Assembly: GCF_918797525.1 (NCBI RefSeq)
Contig: NZ_OU963893.1
Coordinates: 2,852,001 to 2,916,000 of the forward strand
DNA from: an unidentified bacterial endosymbiont
GTDB taxonomy: Bacteria; Pseudomonadota; Gammaproteobacteria; Enterobacterales; Enterobacteriaceae
Reading direction: 5' to 3'
Length of the DNA: 64,000 nt
Shown one piece after another: positions 17,240 to 26,706 of this stretch. Each line of letters starts with the position of its first letter. Position 1 is the stretch's first letter. The translations under genes and the position numbers were made by a program. Under the pieces are notes generated by a model. It did no database searches. It was given only the letters and a program-made list of their open reading frames with translations, and was not told where the DNA came from.

Positions 17240-17366
17240 ATACCCTAAATAATTCGAGTTGCAGGTAGGCGGCAAGAGTGTGAATCCCCGGGAGCGAACA
17301 TAAGTATGAGACTGGGGTGAACGCGTGCAGCCAACGCACATGCAACCTGAAGTATGACGGGTATAT
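17240..17366. repeat. ERIC element
   Basis: This 127-base enterobacterial repetitive intergenic consensus element begins near TACCCTAAATAATTCGAGTT and ends near AGTATGACGGGTATA. It includes the conserved core GTGAATCCCC...GACTGGGGTGA, the pair used by standard ERIC primers, which forms a long imperfect hairpin. It lies in the convergent sdaA-yoaE intergenic region, a typical location. Such elements are non-autonomous and transcribed as part of mRNA tails. Confidence 0.93.
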
Positions 17367-17414
17367 ATCTCATCACCGCTATCCCACGACGCTACTGCGC
17401 TATTACAGCAATGG

Positions 17415-17439
17415 CTGGCGGGGCGCTCCACCCCGCCAG
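17415..17439. other. GC-rich hairpin between sdaA and yoaE
   Basis: CTGGCGGGG and CCCCGCCAG flank a seven-base loop, giving a strong stem between two convergent genes. Neither side carries a proper U-run, so Rho-independent termination is doubtful. It may block 3' exonucleases or act as a weak bidirectional terminator. Confidence 0.5.
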
Positions 17440-17489
17440 GGGAGTATAACGGACACAACGCGTTTCTGATGCCGCTACATTGAGCAGAC

Positions 17490-19049
17490 TTATTCGTCTT
17501 CGTCGTGTGGCGAGTGTTCTCTAACAATTCGAACCATATCAACGCGATAGTCGTTAGCTTCAACAATCGTAATGTGCAATGGCGGCAGTTCGATAATGTC
17601 TCCGACGCGCGGGATTTGCCCGTTTACGGCAATGACCAGTCCCGCAACGGTGGCAATGTCTTCTTCATCATTCACCACGTTTTCCACGCCCAGGGTATGC
17701 GAGAGCGTATGCAGATCGGTTGCGCCTTTAACCAGCCAGCCGTCTCCATCAGCGACAATTTCAGGGGTTTCGTCTGCATCCGGGAACTCACCGGCAATCG
17801 CCTCCAGTACGTCCAGCGGGGTGACCAGACCTTGCACCACACCAAACTCGTTGGTCACGATGACAAAGCTCCCGCGCGCCCGGCGCAACACCCCCAGCAG
17901 ATTGATAGGATCCAGCGTTTCCGGCACCACAATCGCAGGCGATGCGGCCGCAACAGCTTCAACGTTAATCCCCTCTTCCAGCGCCACCAGCATCTCTTTC
18001 GCGCGGACGACGCCGATGATTTCATCCAGCTCGCCGCGACAGACCGGGAACAGGCTGTGGGGGGAGGAGAGCAATTGCTGACGAATTTCGTCGACGCTCA
18101 GGTTGGCATCTACCCAGCTGATTTCACCGCGCGGGGTCATGATACCGCGCAGGGAGCGCGATGCCAGTGAGAGCACGCCGTTAATCATATAACGCTCTTC
18201 TTCTACAAAAGCCCCTTCCGGCACCGGAACCGGGTTACGATTCTCGTTTTCAGACTGGACGTTCACCTGACGACGACCACCCATCAGGCGTAAAATCGCA
18301 TCCGCGGTACGGGCACGCAAGGGCTGATTCGACTGCTGCTTAATAAAGTTACGGCGCGCAATCTGGTTGAACAGCTCGATAAGGATCGAAAAGCCAATCG
18401 CGGCGTACAGGTAACCTTTAGGAATATGGAAGCCAAACCCTTCCGCCACCAGGCTCAGGCCAATCATCAGCAGGAAGCTCAGACACAGCACAACCACCGT
18501 CGGATGTTGGTTAACAAAGCGCGTCAAAGGTTTAGACGCCAGCAGCATGACCGCCATCGCAATCACTACAGCCGCCATCATCACCGGGAGGTCATTAACC
18601 ATACCTACCGCAGTGATCACCGCATCCAGTGAGAAGACCGCATCAAGCACCACAATCTGCAATACAACGACCCAGAAACTGGCATAGCCCTTACCGTGAC
18701 CATCATCATGCTGCCGGTTTTCAAGCCGTTCATGAAGTTCTGTCGTCGCCTTGAAAAGCAAAAATATCCCTCCGACCAGCATGATCAAATCGCGGCCTGA
18801 GAAGGTATAGTCCATAACCGAGAATAGCGGTTTGGTCAGGGTGACCATCCACGAGATCACGGAAAGCAGGGCAAGGCGCATAATCAACGCCAGCGAGAGG
18901 CCGATCAGGCGGGCTTTATCACGCTGTTTTGGCGGCAGTTTGTCCGCAAGGATGGCAATAAACACCAGGTTATCAATGCCGAGTACGATCTCCAGCACCA
19001 CCAGCGTGAGCAATCCCACCCAGATTGACGGGTCCATTAAGAATTCCAT
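17490..19049 (-). CDS. yoaE: TerC-family inner-membrane protein with CBS pair, YoaE
   Basis: The 519-residue protein has an N-terminal TerC domain of about seven membrane helices (residues 1-240) with the acidic motif [14 protein letters not shown] tandem CBS pair follows (about 300-430), with [11 protein letters not shown] and the second [26 protein letters not shown], and then a C-terminal CorC/HlyC transporter-associated domain (about 440-515). TerC proteins are linked to metal export, often manganese, at the time of protein secretion; the CBS/CorC part suggests nucleotide or metal sensing. The exact substrate of YoaE is unproven. AGGAG lies six bases before the ATG. It is divergent from manX. 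Confidence 0.93.
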   Translation of the reverse strand: MEFLMDPSIWVGLLTLVVLEIVLGIDNLVFIAILADKLPPKQRDKARLIGLSLALIMRLALLSVISWMVTLTKPLFSVMDYTFSGRDLIMLVGGIFLLFKATTELHERLENRQHDDGHGKGYASFWVVVLQIVVLDAVFSLDAVITAVGMVNDLPVMMAAVVIAMAVMLLASKPLTRFVNQHPTVVVLCLSFLLMIGLSLVAEGFGFHIPKGYLYAAIGFSILIELFNQIARRNFIKQQSNQPLRARTADAILRLMGGRRQVNVQSENENRNPVPVPEGAFVEEERYMINGVLSLASRSLRGIMTPRGEISWVDANLSVDEIRQQLLSSPHSLFPVCRGELDEIIGVVRAKEMLVALEEGINVEAVAAASPAIVVPETLDPINLLGVLRRARGSFVIVTNEFGVVQGLVTPLDVLEAIAGEFPDADETPEIVADGDGWLVKGATDLHTLSHTLGVENVVNDEEDIATVAGLVIAVNGQIPRVGDIIELPPLHITIVEANDYRVDMVRIVREHSPHDEDE

Positions 19050-19348
19050 GACAAGCTCCTGCTAAAGGAATGACAAAACGGTGCCCCGTTCAAAGTGGGC
19101 GAAACACAAGAAGTAACAGTCGGGGTATGGCAAGAAGAGCCGGTGATGGTGGCACAAAATGGCCTGGAAGATGACTGACGTCGGTGACGGTCCATATGGT
19201 GGGCTGTAGCCCTATACTCCTGAACAATTAAACGGAGACTAAACATATCAGAGACAATAGCTTTTTAGCAAAGATTTACGTTCCTTTGCAAACTTCTGTA
19301 ACACAAGTGCTTTACCTTACAGAAAATTCTGTATTCGGTGGATAAATT

Positions 19349-19393
19349 ACGGATCTTCATCACATAAATTATTTTTTCACTATCTAAAATAAA
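19349..19393 (+). promoter_or_regulatory. manXYZ control region: CRP-like and Mlc-like sites
   Basis: The sequence ACGGATCTTCATCACA (19349-19364) matches the known E. coli manX CRP position, with a good TCACA right half and a degenerate left half. It runs directly into an AT-rich near-palindrome, ATTATTTT-N9-AAAATAAA (about 19366-19393), that resembles the Mlc operator. E. coli manXYZ is activated by CRP-cAMP and repressed by Mlc; the same arrangement is inferred here. The rest of the 457-base yoaE-manX gap holds no ORF. A short palindrome, GAATCGATTC (19433-19442), lies further downstream. Confidence 0.65.
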
Positions 19394-19506
19394 TCGCGGA
19401 AGTCTGAGTTTATTTCATTCTAACCCTTATCTGAATCGATTCGGTTATACGATTCTCTGTACGACTGCCTGGCAGGCGTACCAATGATAATAAAAGGAGG
19501 TAGCAA

Positions 19507-20469
19507 GTGACCATTGCTATTGTCATAGGCACACATGGTTGGGCTGCAGAGCAGTTAGTCAAAACGGCAGAAATGCTGTTGGGCGAGCAGGAAAACGTCG
19601 GCTGGATCGATTTCGTTCCCGGTGAAAATGCCGAGACGCTGATAGAGAAGTACACGGCCCAGCTCGAGAAGCTGGATACCCGTAATGGCGTGCTATTTCT
19701 CGTCGATACATGGGGCGGCAGCCCGTTCAACGCTGCCAGCCGCATTGTCGTCGATAAAGAGCACTATGAAGTTGTCGCCGGGGTCAATATCCCGATGTTG
19801 GTGGAAACCTTCATGGCACGCGATGACAATCCGAGTTTTGATGAGCTGGTTGCGCTGGCTGTGGAAACCGGACGTGAAGGCGTGAAAGCGCTGAAAGCGC
19901 AGCCGGTTGAAAAACCCGCGCCTGCTGCCGCGACACCGAAAGCCGCCGCACCGGCGAAACCAATGGGCCCGAACGATTATATGGTTATCGGCCTGGCGCG
20001 TATCGATGACCGTTTGATCCACGGCCAGGTGGCAACACGCTGGACCAAGGAGACTAACGTCAAGCGTATCATCGTCGTCAGCGACGAAGTGGCCGCCGAC
20101 ACGGTGCGAAGTACGCTTCTGACTCAGGTGGCGCCGCCGGGCGTAACCGCGCACGTCGTGGATGTCGCCAAGATGATCCGTGTTTATAACAACCCGAAAT
20201 ATGCGGGTGAGCGCGTCATGCTTCTGTTTACTAACCCGACAGACGTTGAGCGCATTGTTGAAGGCGGGGTGAAAATCACCACTGTTAACATCGGTGGTAT
20301 GGCTTTCCGTCAGGGCAAAACGCAGGTCAACAACGCGATTTCAGTTGATGAAAAAGATATCGAGGCATTCAACAAACTGAATGCGCGCGGTATTGAACTG
20401 GAAGCCCGTAAGGTGTCCAGCGACCAGAAACTGAAAATGATGGATTTGATCGGTAAAGTTGGGAAATAA
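19507..20469 (+). CDS. manX: Mannose PTS enzyme IIAB component
   Basis: ManX carries phosphate from HPr to the incoming hexose in the mannose-family PTS. The 320-residue protein has the IIA domain at 1-135 with phospho-acceptor His10 in VIGTHGWAA. An Ala/Pro linker (about 137-155, PAPAAATPKAAAPAKP) follows, then the IIB domain with the second phospho-His in DDRLIHGQVATRW (near 175). The start is GTG behind a strong AAAGGAGGT. It is the first gene of manXYZ, with 47 bases to manY. In E. coli the transcript is a target of the sRNA SgrS; that was not tested here. Confidence 0.97.
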   Translation: MTIAIVIGTHGWAAEQLVKTAEMLLGEQENVGWIDFVPGENAETLIEKYTAQLEKLDTRNGVLFLVDTWGGSPFNAASRIVVDKEHYEVVAGVNIPMLVETFMARDDNPSFDELVALAVETGREGVKALKAQPVEKPAPAAATPKAAAPAKPMGPNDYMVIGLARIDDRLIHGQVATRWTKETNVKRIIVVSDEVAADTVRSTLLTQVAPPGVTAHVVDVAKMIRVYNNPKYAGERVMLLFTNPTDVERIVEGGVKITTVNIGGMAFRQGKTQVNNAISVDEKDIEAFNKLNARGIELEARKVSSDQKLKMMDLIGKVGK

Positions 20470-20516
20470 GCCCGGGCCGGTTTTTCACATAACGCTTATG
20501 TAATAGGAGAAGTGCA

Positions 20517-21317
20517 ATGGAGATTACCATTCTTCAGATTGTACTGGTGTTCATTGTCGCATGTATTGCGGGTATGGAATCCGTACTTGATGAATTTCAG
20601 TTCCACCGTCCACTGGTGGCCTGTACGTTGATTGGCGCCGTTCTTGGTGATATGAAAACCGGTATCATCATAGGTGGTACGCTGGAAATGATCGCCCTCG
20701 GCTGGATGAACATCGGTGCGGCGGTTGCGCCTGATGCCGCACTGGCATCCATTATTTCGACCGTTCTGGTAATTGCCGGTAACCAAAGCATCGGTGCCGG
20801 TATCGCCCTGGCTATCCCACTGGCAGCAGCGGGCCAGGTGCTGACCATTATCGTTCGTACTATTACCGTCGCCTTCCAGCACGCGGCAGATAAGGCGGCG
20901 GAAAATGGCAATCTGACGGCCCTGTCCTGGCTTCACGTCTCGTCCCTGTTCCTGCAGGCGATGCGTATCGCGATCCCGGCCGTTATCGTTGCTATTTCTG
21001 TCGGCACCAGCGAAGTGCAGGGCATGCTGAACGCCATTCCGGAAGTCGTGACCGGCGGTCTGAACATCGCAGGCGGTATGATCGTCGTCGTAGGTTATGC
21101 GATGGTTATCAACATGATGCGTGCAGGCTACCTGATGCCGTTCTTCTACCTCGGCTTCGTTACCGCGGCATTCACCGAGTTCAACCTCGTTGCTCTGGGC
21201 GTAATTGGTGCGGTGATGGCTGTTCTTTACATCCAGCTTAGCCCGAAATATAACCGCGTAGCGGGTGCCCCAGCGCAGGCTGCTGGTAATAACGATCTCG
21301 ATAACGAACTGGACTAG
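20517..21317 (+). CDS. manY: Mannose PTS enzyme IIC component
   Basis: ManY is the IIC membrane subunit of the mannose permease. It has 266 residues with about seven or more hydrophobic segments and begins MEITILQIVLVFIVACIAGMES. The family signature GTLEMIALGWMNIGAA is present near residue 60. With ManZ it forms the sugar channel, which also serves as the entry route for lambda DNA and some bacteriocins in E. coli. AGGAG precedes the ATG. It is the central gene of manXYZ and is followed by manZ 12 bases later. Confidence 0.97.
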   Translation: MEITILQIVLVFIVACIAGMESVLDEFQFHRPLVACTLIGAVLGDMKTGIIIGGTLEMIALGWMNIGAAVAPDAALASIISTVLVIAGNQSIGAGIALAIPLAAAGQVLTIIVRTITVAFQHAADKAAENGNLTALSWLHVSSLFLQAMRIAIPAVIVAISVGTSEVQGMLNAIPEVVTGGLNIAGGMIVVVGYAMVINMMRAGYLMPFFYLGFVTAAFTEFNLVALGVIGAVMAVLYIQLSPKYNRVAGAPAQAAGNNDLDNELD

Positions 21318-21329
21318 CAGGTGAGCGAC

Positions 21330-22181
21330 ATGGTTGATATGACAAAAACTACCACTGAGAAAAAACTCACTCCGGGTGATATTCGTGGCGTGTTCATCCG
21401 TTCTAATCTGTTTCAGGGTTCCTGGAACTTCGAACGTATGCAGGCGCTGGGCTTCTGCTTCTCCATGGTACCGGCAATCAAACGTCTGTATCCGGAAAAC
21501 AACGAAGCACGTCGTCAGGCGATTAAGCGTCACCTGGAATTCTTTAACACCCATCCTTATGTAGCCGCCCCGGTTCTGGGCGTTACGCTGGCGATGGAAG
21601 AGCAGCGTGCAAACGGCGCGGAGATTGACGATGGGGCCATCAACGGCATCAAAGTCGGTCTGATGGGGCCGCTGGCAGGCGTGGGTGACCCGATCTTCTG
21701 GGGTACGGTTCGTCCGGTGTTTGCGGCACTGGGTGCTGGTATCGCGATGAGCGGCAGCCTGCTCGGTCCACTGCTGTTCTTCATTCTGTTCAACGCGGTA
21801 CGTCTGCTGACCCGCTACTACGGTGTGGCTTACGGCTACCGTAAAGGGGTGGACATTGTTAAGGATATGGGTGGCGGCTTCCTGCAAAAACTGACTGAGG
21901 GGGCGTCAATCCTCGGCTTGTTTGTCATGGGGGCTCTGGTTAACAAGTGGACGCACGTGAACATTCCGCTGGTGGTTTCAACGATCACGGGACAGGATGG
22001 CCAGACGCGCGTGACCACCGTGCAGACTATCCTTGACCAGTTGATGCCGGGCCTGGTTCCACTGCTGCTGACCTTCGCCTGTATGTGGCTGCTGCGTAAG
22101 AAAGTTAACCCACTGTGGATCATCGTTGGCTTCTTCGTCATCGGTATCGCGGGCTACGCAGTCGGCCTGCTGGGGCTGTAA
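21330..22181 (+). CDS. manZ: Mannose PTS enzyme IID component
   Basis: ManZ is the IID membrane subunit that pairs with ManY. I use the ATG at 21330 (283 residues), as in E. coli, because AGGTGA lies five bases ahead. The frame also opens at a GTG at 21321 (286 residues). The family features LFQGSWNFERMQALGFCFSM, GLMGPLAGVGDPIFWGTVRP and the C-terminal membrane anchor GFFVIGIAGYAVGLLGL are present. The operon ends 16 bases later in a strong terminator. Confidence 0.96.
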   Translation: MVDMTKTTTEKKLTPGDIRGVFIRSNLFQGSWNFERMQALGFCFSMVPAIKRLYPENNEARRQAIKRHLEFFNTHPYVAAPVLGVTLAMEEQRANGAEIDDGAINGIKVGLMGPLAGVGDPIFWGTVRPVFAALGAGIAMSGSLLGPLLFFILFNAVRLLTRYYGVAYGYRKGVDIVKDMGGGFLQKLTEGASILGLFVMGALVNKWTHVNIPLVVSTITGQDGQTRVTTVQTILDQLMPGLVPLLLTFACMWLLRKKVNPLWIIVGFFVIGIAGYAVGLLGL

Positions 22182-22196
22182 GAATGTGAGATGTAT

Positions 22197-22224
22197 ACCG
22201 GGGGCTTGCCCCCGGTCTTTTTAT
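22197..22224 (+). terminator. manXYZ terminator
   Basis: ACCGGGGGC and GCCCCCGGT form a nine-base stem with a tiny loop, followed by CTTTTT. It lies just beyond manZ and ahead of yobD, whose ribosome site TGGAGG begins right after the T-run. Confidence 0.9.
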
Positions 22225-22235
22225 CTGGAGGTTGA

Positions 22236-22694
22236 ATGACGGTTACGGACATCGTTCTGGTTTTGTTTATTGTTGCTCTTCTGGCTTATGCTGTCTATGA
22301 CGAGTTCATCATGCCTCGCCGCCACGGCGAAACGCTGCTCTCTCTTCCCCTTCTGCGGCGTGGACGCGTTGATGCGTTTATCTTTTCCGGCCTTATCCTC
22401 ATCCTGATATACAACAATGTAACCAGCCACGGCGCACTATTAACCACATGGTTATTATGTGCGCTGGCATTAATGGCGATCTATCTGTTCTGGATCCGCA
22501 CACCCAAGCTTATTTTTAAACGCCGTGGTTTTTTCTTCGCCAACGTGTGGATAGTATATAACCGTATAAAAGAGATGAATTTATCAGAAGACGGCGTACT
22601 GGTTATGCAATTAGAAAAACGCCGCCTGCTCATTCGAGTGAAGAATATCGACGACCTGGAGAAGATATACAAAATAATGGTTAATACTCAATGA
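22236..22694 (+). CDS. yobD: DUF986 inner-membrane protein YobD
   Basis: This conserved membrane protein of unknown function (DUF986 family) has 152 residues, the E. coli length. Hydrophobic segments lie at about 5-22, 45-63 and 68-88. The C-terminal half is soluble and basic ([23 protein letters not shown]). A strong TGGAGG ribosome site precedes the ATG. Placed after the manXYZ terminator, it could receive some read-through; no separate promoter is evident. No activity can be assigned. Confidence 0.9.
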   Translation: MTVTDIVLVLFIVALLAYAVYDEFIMPRRHGETLLSLPLLRRGRVDAFIFSGLILILIYNNVTSHGALLTTWLLCALALMAIYLFWIRTPKLIFKRRGFFFANVWIVYNRIKEMNLSEDGVLVMQLEKRRLLIRVKNIDDLEKIYKIMVNTQ

Positions 22695-22702
22695 GTTAGA
22701 TT

Positions 22703-22718
22703 TATAGCACTGGCTATA
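22703..22718. promoter_or_regulatory. MntR-box-like palindrome 1 upstream of mntP
   Basis: TATAGC-ACTG-GCTATA is a perfect inverted repeat that matches the core of the MntR operator (ATAGC-N4-GCTAT). It lies in the AT-rich region ahead of the mntP riboswitch. E. coli MntR activates mntP in response to manganese. Confidence 0.6.
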
Positions 22719-22743
22719 TACTGTGTATATTGCACCTTAAGAG

Positions 22744-22759
22744 TATAGCCAAAGCTATA
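22744..22759. promoter_or_regulatory. MntR-box-like palindrome 2 upstream of mntP
   Basis: TATAGC-CAAA-GCTATA is a second perfect copy of the same palindrome. Its centre is 41 bases from that of copy 1, about four helical turns, so both dimers could bind the same face of the DNA. The CAAA spacer makes it the closer match to known MntR boxes. Confidence 0.65.
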
Positions 22760-22894
22760 TTTCACAATAGGCATTACCCCCTATATTTTAACCATAACTT
22801 TACGTTTTAAGCCAAATGAAAATCGTTATCAACGCGTTAGTCAAAGAATACTTATCTGTTGTTGTTTTATATTCTAAAAATATGTTAAGGTTGC

Positions 22895-23025
22895 GTCCGT
22901 CGTTGGGGAGTAGCTAATTTCCTGTCTTCAGGAAATGTACGTGTCAACATACTCGTTGAAAAACGTGGCGCGTACGGATCGCTTCTGGCATATCTTATGT
23001 GCGTAGCGGTCAGGTGAGACCATAG
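22895..23025 (+). ncRNA. yybP-ykoY manganese riboswitch in the mntP leader
   Basis: The leader carries the class hallmark GGGGAGTAGC (22905-22914), followed by a short hairpin (TTTCCTGTCTTCAGGAAA), a four-way-junction-like array and the returning arm near TGCGTAGCGGTCAGGTGAGACC. This is the arrangement of the Mn2+-sensing yybP-ykoY riboswitch known in the E. coli mntP leader. It ends about 65 bases before the start codon and is expected to expose the ribosome site when Mn2+ binds. Exact borders are approximate. Confidence 0.85.
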
Positions 23026-23092
23026 ATACATCAACTGCTGTTTACTGGGGGCAGTGATGTGTCATAGGGATATCCCCGGTCTGGACGCTATG

Positions 23093-23656
23093 ATGAATGT
23101 CTCCGCTACGATCCTTCTCGCTTTTGGCATGTCCATGGACGCTTTCGCCGCCTCCATCGGTAAAGGCGCGACGCTTCACAAACCGAAATTCTCAGAAGCA
23201 TTGCGCGTAGGTTTAATCTTTGGCGCAATTGAAACCCTGACGCCGTTACTCGGCTGGGGTCTGGGCATGCTGGCCAGTCAGTTCGTGCTGGAGTGGAACC
23301 ACTGGATTGCGTTCGTACTGCTGGTATTCCTCGGCGGACGCATGGTGGCTGAAGGTTTTCGGGATACAACCGATGATCCCGCCCCGCCACCGCGCCACGG
23401 TTTCTGGCTGCTGGTCGCTACCGCGATCGCCACCAGCCTCGACGCCATGGCCGTTGGCGTGGGTCTCGCCTTCCTGCAGGTCAATATCGTCTCCACCGCG
23501 CTGGCGATTGGCTGCGCCACGCTGATTATGTCAACGCTGGGAATGATGGTCGGTCGCTTCATTGGCCCACTGCTGGGCAAACGCGCCGAGATCCTGGGCG
23601 GTATCGTGCTTATTGGTATCGGCGCCCAAATTCTCTGGGCACACTTCGCCGGTTAA
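23093..23656 (+). CDS. mntP: Manganese efflux pump MntP
   Basis: MntP exports excess Mn2+ across the inner membrane. From the ATG at 23093 it has 187 residues and six predicted membrane helices arranged as two inverted halves. Conserved acidic residues are seen in [15 protein letters not shown] (first half) and [14 protein letters not shown] (second half), the putative ion path. The frame opens at 23054, but the family start is (M)MN.. and the extension is not conserved. Control by the manganese riboswitch and the two MntR-like boxes upstream is inferred. Its stop overlaps the convergent rlmA stop. Confidence 0.95.
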   Translation: MNVSATILLAFGMSMDAFAASIGKGATLHKPKFSEALRVGLIFGAIETLTPLLGWGLGMLASQFVLEWNHWIAFVLLVFLGGRMVAEGFRDTTDDPAPPPRHGFWLLVATAIATSLDAMAVGVGLAFLQVNIVSTALAIGCATLIMSTLGMMVGRFIGPLLGKRAEILGGIVLIGIGAQILWAHFAG

Positions 23657-24468
23657 TTGCCGCGCTGCCAGCAGTGGATACTGAAATCCGTCTGGCAGCG
23701 AAATTCTGTTTGCTGCGCTAACCATTCCCGCACCGCAGGTTTTGCCCGCCACGCAAAGGGCGTCATTTGCAGCAAAGAGACCGCCTCATCGCCCTTCAGG
23801 GCCATCTCGTAGGCCACAGACTGTTCTTGTTTCAGGCGAAAATCCGCCAGTTGTTCAGAGTGTGGCGCGTGCAGGCGGACCTCATCGTAGATAAGCTCTT
23901 TTAACGCCATCAAATGTCGCGGACCCGGCGTGACGGTAATGACCCAACCGCCCGGCTTCACCACGCGCGCCAGCTCTTCTGCTTTACAGGGCGCATAAAT
24001 TCGCACTACCGCATCCATACTGGCATCGTTAAACGGCAGCCTGTGGCTGGATGCGACACAGAATGTCACCGCAGTGTAACGTTTAGCCGCCGCGCGAATA
24101 GCCCCTTTTGAAACATCCAGACCAAATGTCTGTGCCCCATTAATGCCCGCCACCTCAGCGAAGGTCGCTGTGTAATACCCTTCCCCACAGCCGATGTCCA
24201 GTATGGCAGCGGCAGGCGCCGCCAGCTTCTCACCCAGCAACCGGGCGACGGCATCCCTGAGCGGCTGATAATGCCCCGCGTCCAGAAAAGCGCGTCGCGC
24301 CTGCATCATCTCAGCGCTGTCACCAGGATCGCGCGAGCGTTTATGCTGAACGGGCAACAGATTCACGTAACCTTCTTTCGCCCTATCAAACTGATGCCCC
24401 TGCGGACAGGACAAACTTTTCTCAGCGCGCGTCAACCGCGCGTGGCAAAGGGGACAACTGAAGGTCAT
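23653..24468 (-). CDS. rlmA: 23S rRNA (guanine745-N1)-methyltransferase
   Basis: RlmA methylates G745 in helix 35 of 23S rRNA using SAM. It has 271 residues from the ATG at 24466-24468, which has GGAG six bases ahead; the frame opens five codons earlier. The N-terminal zinc finger uses Cys5, Cys8, Cys21 and His25 (CPLCH...CPQGHQ). The SAM motif I is [13 protein letters not shown], followed by [24 protein letters not shown]. It converges on mntP with a four-base overlap of the stops. Confidence 0.95.
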   Translation of the reverse strand: MTFSCPLCHARLTRAEKSLSCPQGHQFDRAKEGYVNLLPVQHKRSRDPGDSAEMMQARRAFLDAGHYQPLRDAVARLLGEKLAAPAAAILDIGCGEGYYTATFAEVAGINGAQTFGLDVSKGAIRAAAKRYTAVTFCVASSHRLPFNDASMDAVVRIYAPCKAEELARVVKPGGWVITVTPGPRHLMALKELIYDEVRLHAPHSEQLADFRLKQEQSVAYEMALKGDEAVSLLQMTPFAWRAKPAVREWLAQQTEFRCQTDFSIHCWQRGN

Positions 24469-24534
24469 GGCAACTCCGGGCATAAATCAAAGGGCGAAGT
24501 GTACCGCTATTCGCCACGGTTATAAACGTCACGG

Positions 24535-26253
24535 TTAGCGCATGACGATAAGGTGTTCAGAATTCTCCGTCAGGCCATCGGGTTTAACATTTTCCAGACG
24601 CAATACATTGCCCATGATCTCACTGAAAACGGGCGCGGAGACGGCACCGCCATAATAAGCTCCATTTTGCGGATCGTTAATCACCACCGCCAGTGCGAAG
24701 CGCGGATCGCTGGCCGGTGCCACACCAGCCGTGTAGGCGACATATTTATCGACATACTTCCCGCTGTCGTCAATTTTCTTCGCCGTACCAGTTTTTACTG
24801 CCACGCGATAATCCCGAACCGCTGCCTTGATCCCGCCACCACCCGGTAGCGCAACGCTTTCCATCATGTGCTCAACCTCGTGGGCAATCTCTTCAGGCAT
24901 TACCCGCTTACCGATGACGGGCGGATCGATACGGGTAATTGATAGCGGTCGCTCCAGCCCATATCCGCCGATGGTGGCGTAGACGTGCGCCAGCTGCAGC
25001 GGCGTAACCATAAGCCCATAGCCAAAGGCAAAGGTCGCCCTGTCAAGCTGGCTCCAGTATTTGCGCTGCGGTAACAGGCCTGAGCTTTCACCCGTTAAGC
25101 CAAGCCCGGTACTTGTACCAAAGCCAAAGTTGCGATAGGTATCGATCAGGTGCTGAACCGGCATTGCGAGCGATAGACGCGAAACGCCCGTATCGCTCGA
25201 TTTTTGCAGGATCCCGGTCATGGTCAGCTCGGGATAGTAGCCCACGTCACGGATACGGTGGCCATCAAGCTTATAGGGATGGGTGTCAATCACGCTGTCC
25301 GGCTGCACCAATCCCTGCTGCAGTGCCGTCATCAGCACCAGGGGTTTAACGGTAGAACCGGGTTCGAAAGTATCGCTGATCGCGCGGTTGCGAAAATCGT
25401 TCAACGTCGCGCCTTCACGGTTGTTTGGGTTGAAATCAGGATAGCTGGCCATCGCCAGAATTTCCCCCGTCTGAATATTGATTAATACGGACGCCCCTGA
25501 TTCAGCTTTATTCCACGCTACCGCATTATCAAGCGCGTCTTCAGTAATGGTCTGCAGCCGTTCATCGATACTCAACTGAATATTCTGCGCGGGGAGCGGC
25601 GCGACTTCGGTCAGATTCTCAATGACGTGCCCGTAACGATCTTTCCTGACCTGTCGCACCCCGGCCTTACCCGTCAGCTGCGCGTTAAAGCTCTTCTCTA
25701 CGCCTTCAATGCCCTGCCCATCAATGTTGGTGAAACCGATAAGGTTCGCCGCCACGTGGCCTGCGGGATAAAAACGGCGGGATTCATCACGAAGGTTGAT
25801 GCCGGGTAAATTGAGCTGGTCTATCCACTGCGCCTGAACGGGGTCGACCTGACGAGCAAGATAGATAAAACGCCCCTTAGGATTGCTGTTAATACGCGAC
25901 GCCAGCGTGGCAAGAGAGAGATGAAGCGCACTCGCCAGCCCTTGCCAGCGGTCATCGTAGCCGACGCCACCTTTCGCCAGCACCGTTTTAGGATCGGCCC
26001 ATACGGCCCGCACAGGCACACTGACCGCCAGTGGCCGGCCATTACGATCCATAATCATCCCACGGGGGGCATCAATGGCCACCTCGCGCAGCGATCGCAT
26101 ATCTTCCTGTTTAACCAGATTGTCAGGTTTGATGATTTGCAGCCAGGCCACGCGGCCCAAAAGAAACGCCAGACTACAAAAAATAGCAAAACAGAGCAGT
26201 GCAAACCGCGCCGGGGTGAAATTACCGGCGGTCGTTATTATTTTCTTTTTCAC
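24535..26253 (-). CDS. FtsI (PBP3)-like peptidoglycan transpeptidase, PBP3SAL type
   Basis: This class B penicillin-binding protein is close to FtsI throughout but is a separate gene at the rlmA-cspC locus, where Salmonella encodes PBP3SAL. That protein is reported to replace PBP3 in septal synthesis at acid pH inside host cells. It has 572 residues from the GTG at 26253; the frame opens nine codons earlier at a TTG. One membrane helix lies near 20-38, then the pedestal domain, then the transpeptidase. Active-site motifs are STVK (Ser300, Lys303) and KTG (487-489). The second motif reads SSD (352-354), where FtsI has SSN, which is unusual. It is monocistronic and carries no C-terminal extension like that of FtsI. 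The PBP3SAL assignment rests on locus and resemblance. Confidence 0.88.
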   Translation of the reverse strand: MKKKIITTAGNFTPARFALLCFAIFCSLAFLLGRVAWLQIIKPDNLVKQEDMRSLREVAIDAPRGMIMDRNGRPLAVSVPVRAVWADPKTVLAKGGVGYDDRWQGLASALHLSLATLASRINSNPKGRFIYLARQVDPVQAQWIDQLNLPGINLRDESRRFYPAGHVAANLIGFTNIDGQGIEGVEKSFNAQLTGKAGVRQVRKDRYGHVIENLTEVAPLPAQNIQLSIDERLQTITEDALDNAVAWNKAESGASVLINIQTGEILAMASYPDFNPNNREGATLNDFRNRAISDTFEPGSTVKPLVLMTALQQGLVQPDSVIDTHPYKLDGHRIRDVGYYPELTMTGILQKSSDTGVSRLSLAMPVQHLIDTYRNFGFGTSTGLGLTGESSGLLPQRKYWSQLDRATFAFGYGLMVTPLQLAHVYATIGGYGLERPLSITRIDPPVIGKRVMPEEIAHEVEHMMESVALPGGGGIKAAVRDYRVAVKTGTAKKIDDSGKYVDKYVAYTAGVAPASDPRFALAVVINDPQNGAYYGGAVSAPVFSEIMGNVLRLENVKPDGLTENSEHLIVMR

Positions 26254-26397
26254 CCGAACCCCAGGACTGTAAAACAACACCCTGATTTAACGGGAAAAAC
26301 TGCTGTGAAGGAGGAAAAACAATGCTAATAACCTCGTAGCTTTGCAACAAGTTACTAACAGGCGAGGCTTTGGTCATATCCTGAAAGATAAGCGAAT

Positions 26398-26425
26398 AAA
26401 AAAGCCCCGCACACTGCGAGGCTTT
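26398..26425 (-). terminator. cspC terminator
   Basis: On the minus strand AAGCCTCGCA-GTG-TGCGGGGCTT forms a long stem, followed by a T-run. It lies about 45 bases beyond the cspC stop and before the PBP3-like gene. Confidence 0.85.
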
Positions 26426-26471
26426 ATGTCTGAGATCGAAGTGCAAGGCACTCCAGTCAGCAGTGGTTCGA

Positions 26472-26681
26472 TCAGATAGCAGTTACGTTAACTGCAGCTG
26501 GGCCTTTCTGGCCGTCCTGAATTTCGAACTCAACGTTTTGGCCTTCAGCCAGAGTTTTGAAGCCATTACCCTGGATTGCAGAGAAGTGTACGAACACATC
26601 TTTGCTACCGTCAGCAGGAGTAATGAAACCAAAACCTTTAGACTCGTTGAACCACTTAACTTGACCTTTAATCTTTGCCAT
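26472..26681 (-). CDS. cspC: Cold-shock-family RNA chaperone CspC
   Basis: CspC is a constitutive member of the CspA family. It binds single-stranded RNA, melts structure and in E. coli stabilises stress mRNAs such as rpoS. The 69-residue product is one OB-fold cold-shock domain with RNP1 (KGFGFI) and RNP2 (VFVHF). The ATG at 26679-26681 has AAGGA nine bases ahead; an in-frame codon two positions upstream is not used in the family. It follows yobF by 25 bases and is expected to be co-transcribed with it. Confidence 0.97.
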
Positions 26682-26706
26682 TTGCAAAATTCCTTAGAGT
26701 GTTTTC

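Noticed and set aside
17240..17366. Repeat between sdaA and yoaE as an insertion sequence end
   Set aside because: It matches the ERIC consensus over its full length and has no transposase or target duplication.
20496..21887. 463-codon open frame antisense to manY and manZ
   Set aside because: It is long, but fully within two conserved PTS genes on the opposite strand and without any recognisable domain.
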